DNA of 64,000 nt from assembly GCA_022825135.1 (NCBI GenBank), contig JAJDYN010000029.1, forward strand, positions 186,001 through 250,000, written 5' to 3'. Under the pieces are notes generated by a model. It did no database searches. It was not told the DNA's origin and was given only the letters and a program-made list of their open reading frames with translations. Made by a program: the position numbers and the translations under genes. This document shows, one piece after another, positions 60,266-64,000 of the stretch (position 1 is its first letter; each line of letters starts with the position of its first letter). Source of the stretch: Gemmatimonadota bacterium (lineage in GTDB: Bacteria; Gemmatimonadota; Gemmatimonadetes; Longimicrobiales; Gaopeijiaceae).

Positions 60266-62641
60266 TCAGTCCTGGGCCTGTGCGGCCTGAATCGCTTGCC
60301 AAACCCGCTCCGATGTGGCGGGCATCTCCATGTGGGTCACCCCCAATGGGCTCAGCGCGTCGACCACCGCGTTGATCACCGCGGGCGGAACGCCGATGGA
60401 GCCGACCTCGCCGACTCCCTTCACGCCCAGCGGATTGTGGGTGCAATGGGTCGTGTTGTGGTTGATGTTGAAGTTGGGCAGGTCGCCCGCGCGCGGCATG
60501 GTGTAGTTCATGTACGAACCGGTCACCAGCTGGCCTTCGTCATCGTACTCGCAGTGCTCCAGCAGCGCCTGTCCGATGCCGTGGGCCAGGCCCCCGTGCA
60601 ACTGCCCGTTGACGATCATGGGGTTGATGATACGGCCCACGTCGTCGGCACCGGTCACCGCGACGAGCTCCACTTCGCCCGTCTCCGGGTCCACCTCCAC
60701 CTCGGCGACGTGGGTGCCGGCCGGGAAGGTGAAGTTGAGGGGATCGTAGAACGCGGTCTCCTCAAGTCCGGGCTCGAGGCCCTCCGGATAGTTGTGAGGC
60801 ACGTAGGCGGTCAGCGCGACCTCGCCGATGCTCTTCGAGCGGTCCGTCCCGGCCACCGTGAAGTTGCCGTCCGCGAACTCGATGTCCTCCTCGGAGGCTT
60901 CCAGAAGATGCGCCGCGATCTTCCTGCCCTTGGCGATGACCTTCTGGACCGCGTTGTAGATGGCGGTGCCGCCCACCGCCAGCGAGCGCGACCCGTAGGT
61001 GCCCATGCCGAAGGGGATGGCGTTGGTGTCGCCGTGCACCACGTCGACGGCCTCGAAGTCGACCCCCAGCGTCTCGGCGACGATCTGGGCGAAGGTGGTC
61101 TCATGCCCCTGGCCGTGGCTGTGGGTGCCGGTGAAGACCGACACCGAGCCCGTGGGATGCACGCGCACGCTGCCGACCTCGTACAGCCCGGCGCGCGCGC
61201 CCAGCGACCCCACCACCGCCGAGGGCGCGATGCCGCACGCCTCGATGAAGGTGGAGATGCCGATGCCGCGGAGCTTGCCGCGGCTGGCCGCCTCGTTACG
61301 GCGCGCCTCGAAGCCGTCCCAGTCCGACGCCTCGAGCGCCAGGTCGAGGGTCGCGTCGTAGTCGCCCTGGTCGTACTGGAGCGCGACCGGCGTCTGGTAG
61401 GGGAACTCGCGGATGAAGTTGCGGCGCCGGATGTCGACCCGGTCGATGCCGGTCGCGGCGGCGGCCTTGTCGACCAGGCGCTCGAGCAGGTAGGTGGCCT
61501 CGGGCCGCCCCGCCCCCCGCAGCGCGTCCACCGGCACGGTGTTGGTGAACACCCCCTCCACCTCGCAGTAGATGGCGGGGGTCGTGTACGGCCCCGCGAA
61601 CAGGATGCCGTAGAGGTAGGTGGGCACGCAGGTCGCGAAGGTGGACAGGTACGCGCCCAGGTTGGCCTGGGTGGAGACCTTGAGGCCGACGAACCTGCCG
61701 TCCTCGTCGAACCCGAGGGTAGCCGTGCTGATGTGGTCGCGGCCCTGGGTGTCGGAAACGAACGCCTCCGAACGGTCGGACGTCCATTTCACCGGCCTCG
61801 CCAGCCGGCCCGCGGTCCAGGTGAGGATCGCCTCTTCCGCGTAGTGCGGAATCTTCGACCCGAAGCCGCCCCCGACATCGGGCGCCACGATGCGCAGCTT
61901 GTGCTCGGGGAGACCGAGCACGAAGGCGCCCAGCAGCAGCCGGATCAGGTGCGGGTTCTGGCTGGTGGTGTAGAGGGTGTACTCGCCGGTCGTCGGGTCG
62001 AAGTTGCCGATGGCCGCGCGCGGCTCGATCGCGTTGGGGACCAGCCGCTGGTTCACCACGTCGATGGAGACGGTGTGGGCTGCGCCGTCGATGGCGGCCT
62101 CCGCGGCCGCTCGGTCCCCCACCTCCCAGTCGTAGCACAGGTTGCCGGCGGCCTCGTCCCACACGAGCGGAGCGCCGTCCGCGCGGGCGGCCTCCAGCGA
62201 GGCGGCCGCGGGCAGCTCCTGGTAGTCGATGTCGATCAGGGCCGCCGCCTCGCGGGCCTGGTCGCGGGTCTCGGCGACCACGATGGCCACGATCTCGCCC
62301 ACGTGGCGCACCTTGCCGATGGCCATGGCCGGGTGCTTCGGCTCCACCATGGGCGAGCCGTCCTTCGAGTGGATCAGCCACCCGGTCGGGATGCCGCCGA
62401 CGTCCTCCATGTCGGGTCCGGTGAACACGGCTTGCACCCCCGGCGCCGCCTCCGCCGCGCTGGTGTCGACGCTCCCCAGGTTCGCGTGCGCGACCGTCGA
62501 GCGCAGCAGGTGGGCGTACAACTGCCCGGGCAGGTTGATGTCGTCGGTGTAGCGGCCGCGTCCGGTGAGGAAGCGCGCGTCCTCCTTGCGCTTCAGGCTC
62601 GCGCCGATGAAGCCGGTTCCGTTGCTTCCGTTGCCGCTCAT
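60266..62641 (-). CDS. Molybdopterin-binding large subunit, form-II-like CoxL
   Basis: The start at 62641 overlaps the small-subunit stop (ATGA); 791 residues. Features: [19 protein letters not shown] near the N-terminus, the cofactor segment [12 protein letters not shown], and the C-terminal [20 protein letters not shown] with the catalytic Glu. The active-site loop reads [10 protein letters not shown], related to the AYRGAGR of form-II CODH-like enzymes and not the AYxCSFR of true CO dehydrogenases, so CO oxidation is unlikely as the main role. There is no Tat signal, so it is cytosolic, unlike the other hydroxylase at 20948-23344. Confidence 0.94.
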   Translation of the reverse strand: MSGNGSNGTGFIGASLKRKEDARFLTGRGRYTDDINLPGQLYAHLLRSTVAHANLGSVDTSAAEAAPGVQAVFTGPDMEDVGGIPTGWLIHSKDGSPMVEPKHPAMAIGKVRHVGEIVAIVVAETRDQAREAAALIDIDYQELPAAASLEAARADGAPLVWDEAAGNLCYDWEVGDRAAAEAAIDGAAHTVSIDVVNQRLVPNAIEPRAAIGNFDPTTGEYTLYTTSQNPHLIRLLLGAFVLGLPEHKLRIVAPDVGGGFGSKIPHYAEEAILTWTAGRLARPVKWTSDRSEAFVSDTQGRDHISTATLGFDEDGRFVGLKVSTQANLGAYLSTFATCVPTYLYGILFAGPYTTPAIYCEVEGVFTNTVPVDALRGAGRPEATYLLERLVDKAAAATGIDRVDIRRRNFIREFPYQTPVALQYDQGDYDATLDLALEASDWDGFEARRNEAASRGKLRGIGISTFIEACGIAPSAVVGSLGARAGLYEVGSVRVHPTGSVSVFTGTHSHGQGHETTFAQIVAETLGVDFEAVDVVHGDTNAIPFGMGTYGSRSLAVGGTAIYNAVQKVIAKGRKIAAHLLEASEEDIEFADGNFTVAGTDRSKSIGEVALTAYVPHNYPEGLEPGLEETAFYDPLNFTFPAGTHVAEVEVDPETGEVELVAVTGADDVGRIINPMIVNGQLHGGLAHGIGQALLEHCEYDDEGQLVTGSYMNYTMPRAGDLPNFNINHNTTHCTHNPLGVKGVGEVGSIGVPPAVINAVVDALSPLGVTHMEMPATSERVWQAIQAAQAQD

Positions 62642-63111
62642 GACCCACCTCCCATCGCGTCCGCGCCGGCCATGACGGCCTTGACGATGTTGTGGTAGCC
62701 GGTGCACCGGCAGAAGTTGCCGTCGAGCCAGTGCCGGACCTCACCCTCGCTCGGGCTCGGATTCCGGTTCACCAGGTCGATGGCGCTCATCACCATCCCG
62801 GGCGTGCAGAACCCGCACTGAAGCCCGTGGTGCTCCCGGAAGGCCTTCTGCATCGGATGCAGGTCCGCCCCGTTCGCGAGCCCTTCGATCGTGGTCACGT
62901 CCGCCCCGTCGGCGTCCACCGCGAGGCAGGTACAACTCTTCACGGACTGGCCGTTCATGTGAACGACACAGGCCCCGCACTGGCTGGTGTCGCACCCCAC
63001 GTGAGTCCCGGTCAGCTGCAGCTTCTCGCGCAGAAAGTCGACCAGGAGGGTGCGGCCCTCGACATCCGCCGAGCGCGAAACCCCGTTCACCGTCATCGTT
63101 ACCGCGGGCAT
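62638..63111 (-). CDS. [2Fe-2S] small subunit, CoxS-type
   Basis: The ATG at 63111 has AAGGAGG five bases upstream and gives 157 residues. Both clusters are intact: Cys40, 45, 48 and 60 ([17 protein letters not shown]) and Cys99, 102, 134 and 136 ([24 protein letters not shown]). It transfers electrons between the molybdenum and FAD subunits. It is the first gene of the cluster; the 261-bp divergent gap upstream holds a possible plus-strand promoter and no other feature I can name. Confidence 0.95.
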   Translation of the reverse strand: MPAVTMTVNGVSRSADVEGRTLLVDFLREKLQLTGTHVGCDTSQCGACVVHMNGQSVKSCTCLAVDADGADVTTIEGLANGADLHPMQKAFREHHGLQCGFCTPGMVMSAIDLVNRNPSPSEGEVRHWLDGNFCRCTGYHNIVKAVMAGADAMGGGS

Positions 63112-63241
63112 CGATCCTCCTTTCGCAAGATGAGGATGCATCAACAAAAGCATCGATTAGTCAGATTCACGGGCGCCGTTCTGCCGTATCGACGCAACCG
63201 GTCCCGCCGAGTTTATCTAGGGTGTCGCCGCTGACGCAATC

Positions 63242-63269
63242 TTTGTTGCCGCGCCGCGCCGCCCTACCT
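63242..63269 (+). promoter_or_regulatory. Candidate promoter for the DUF1028 gene
   Basis: TTGTTG (63242-63247) and TACCTT (63264-63269) are spaced by 16 bp, upstream of the DUF1028 gene. The leader would be about 95 bases. Motif reading only. Confidence 0.3.
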
Positions 63270-63372
63270 TGGCGGCAGCTTGCTCCTTCGCCGGGGACGG
63301 GCGCTTCCCACGCTGGGCGGCGGGCCTCCCCCGGCCGGTGCAGGCCGTGGAACACCACTCCGAGGAGGACCG

Positions 63373-64000
63373 ATGATCGCTCGACGAATGATGACCCTGA
63401 CGCTCGTGGCGCTCGCGCTTGCGGCGGAGGCCCGCGCACAGGAACCGGCAGGGTGGCGTTCGGGCGAAGAGCTCGTCTTCCACACCTTCTCGATCGCGGC
63501 CATCGACCCCGCCACCGGAGAATCGGGGGTGGCGGTCACCACACGCAACGCGTGCGTGGGCAATGGCGTGCCATGGGTGCGCAAGGGCGTGGGCGCGGTG
63601 GCGACCCAGGCGGCGACCCGCACCGAATACGGCTACGAACTCCTCGACCTGATCGAGCAGGGCGTCTCCCCGGAGGACGCGCTCGCCCAGCGCCTGGCGG
63701 CAGACGAAAACGCGGCCCGGCGCCAGATCGGGGTGATCGGCGTGGACGGCCGCTCCGCCCAGCACACAGGGACGCGCAGCCAGTGGGCGGGCCATCGCGC
63801 GGGCCCCAACTACGTGGCGCAGGGCAATACCCTCGTCGGGCCGGAAGTCGTCGATGCCGTGGGCGAAAGCTTCGAGTCCAGCGAAGGGGCGGCCCGCCAC
63901 CTAGCCGACCGGCTCATCGAGGCGCTGCAGGCCGGACACCTGGTGGGCGGGGATGCGCGCCACGGTGAAGCCCAGTCCGCCGCGGTCATCGTCGCCGATC
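63373..64000 (+). CDS. DUF1028 (Ntn-hydrolase-like) secreted protein, 3' end cut
   Basis: The ATG at 63373 follows GAGGAGG. The visible 209 residues include a signal peptide (MMTLTLVALALAAEARAQ) and the DUF1028 domain: HTFSIAAIDPATGESGVAV, VGAVATQAATRTEYGYELL and GNTLVGPEVVDAVGESFES. DUF1028 proteins have an Ntn-hydrolase-type fold and are putative peptidases or heme/pyrimidine-related proteins. The window ends before the stop. Confidence 0.9.
   Translation, partial: MIARRMMTLTLVALALAAEARAQEPAGWRSGEELVFHTFSIAAIDPATGESGVAVTTRNACVGNGVPWVRKGVGAVATQAATRTEYGYELLDLIEQGVSPEDALAQRLAADENAARRQIGVIGVDGRSAQHTGTRSQWAGHRAGPNYVAQGNTLVGPEVVDAVGESFESSEGAARHLADRLIEALQAGHLVGGDARHGEAQSAAVIVAD

Noticed and set aside
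60266-62641. True form-I CO dehydrogenase large subunit
   Set aside because: The AYxCSFR loop is absent; ALRGAGR is present.
59909-62698. 929-residue plus-strand frame over the large subunit gene
   Set aside because: Antisense shadow; low-complexity Val/Arg/His/Gly composition.

Overview
The window is GC-rich, densely coded bacterial chromosome. The gene repertoire resembles Gemmatimonadota (Longimicrobium/Palauibacter-like): paired secreted amidohydrolases, VPS10/BNR-repeat exoproteins, TonB receptors with carboxypeptidase-regulatory domains, beta-propeller lipoproteins, a Bat aerotolerance operon and several molybdenum hydroxylases. This placement is inferred from gene content, since there is no rRNA or other taxonomic marker. 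No tRNA, rRNA, CRISPR array or transposase was seen.

Layout. 0-4.7 kb (minus): the start of an NTF2-like secreted protein, a degenerate amidohydrolase-like protein and a tandem two-domain amidohydrolase. 4.9-7.6 kb (plus): a four-helix membrane protein, thymidine kinase preceded by a 22-bp tandem palindromic repeat, a small membrane protein and a fatty-acid-hydroxylase family enzyme. 7.7-11 kb: divergent M14 peptidase lipoprotein and BCCT transporter. 11.1-14.4 kb (minus): an accessory cassette with a DUF433/DUF5615 toxin-antitoxin-like pair, a DUF429-HIT fusion broken by one frameshift, an HNH endonuclease and an orphan antitoxin-like gene. 14.4-18.1 kb: a BNR exoprotein and a DUF3224 protein. 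18.2-20.9 kb (plus): a lipoprotein, a macrodomain protein and a second, differently built DUF433/DUF5615 pair. 20.9-23.8 kb (minus): a Tat-exported two-subunit molybdenum hydroxylase. 24-30.3 kb: two DUF1640-like coiled-coil membrane proteins sharing an upstream element, a second BNR protein, a Phd/VapC module with a palindromic operator and a nitrilase-family enzyme. 30.3-34.2 kb: ALDH7-type dehydrogenase, creatininase-family protein, quinone oxidoreductase and a small TPR-like membrane protein. 34.4-36.1 kb: two tandem paralogues that look like TonB plugs without barrels. 36.4-44.8 kb (minus): MoxR, DUF58, a BatD-like protein and BatA-E, almost all joined by stop/start overlaps. 44.9-46.8 kb (plus): XdhC split into two genes, then a second Phd/VapC module. 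46.8-53.4 kb (minus): three propeller proteins and a TonB receptor. 53.4-63.1 kb (minus): a CoxS-L-M-D...E molybdenum hydroxylase cluster with outer-membrane and FG-GAP genes inserted between coxD and coxE, and a 21-bp minisatellite. The right edge cuts a DUF1028 protein.

How the parts fit. The core is a heterotrophic, export-rich lifestyle: secreted hydrolases and receptors, and molybdenum-cofactor hydroxylases supported by XdhC/CoxD/CoxE maturation factors. Four toxin-antitoxin-like modules and the DUF429-HIT/HNH cassette mark accessory spots between these blocks. The items most worth a second look are that cassette, the twin 20-nt palindromes inside the Bat operon, the minisatellite whose units each carry a ribosome-binding-site-plus-start-like motif, and the barrel-less plug paralogues.
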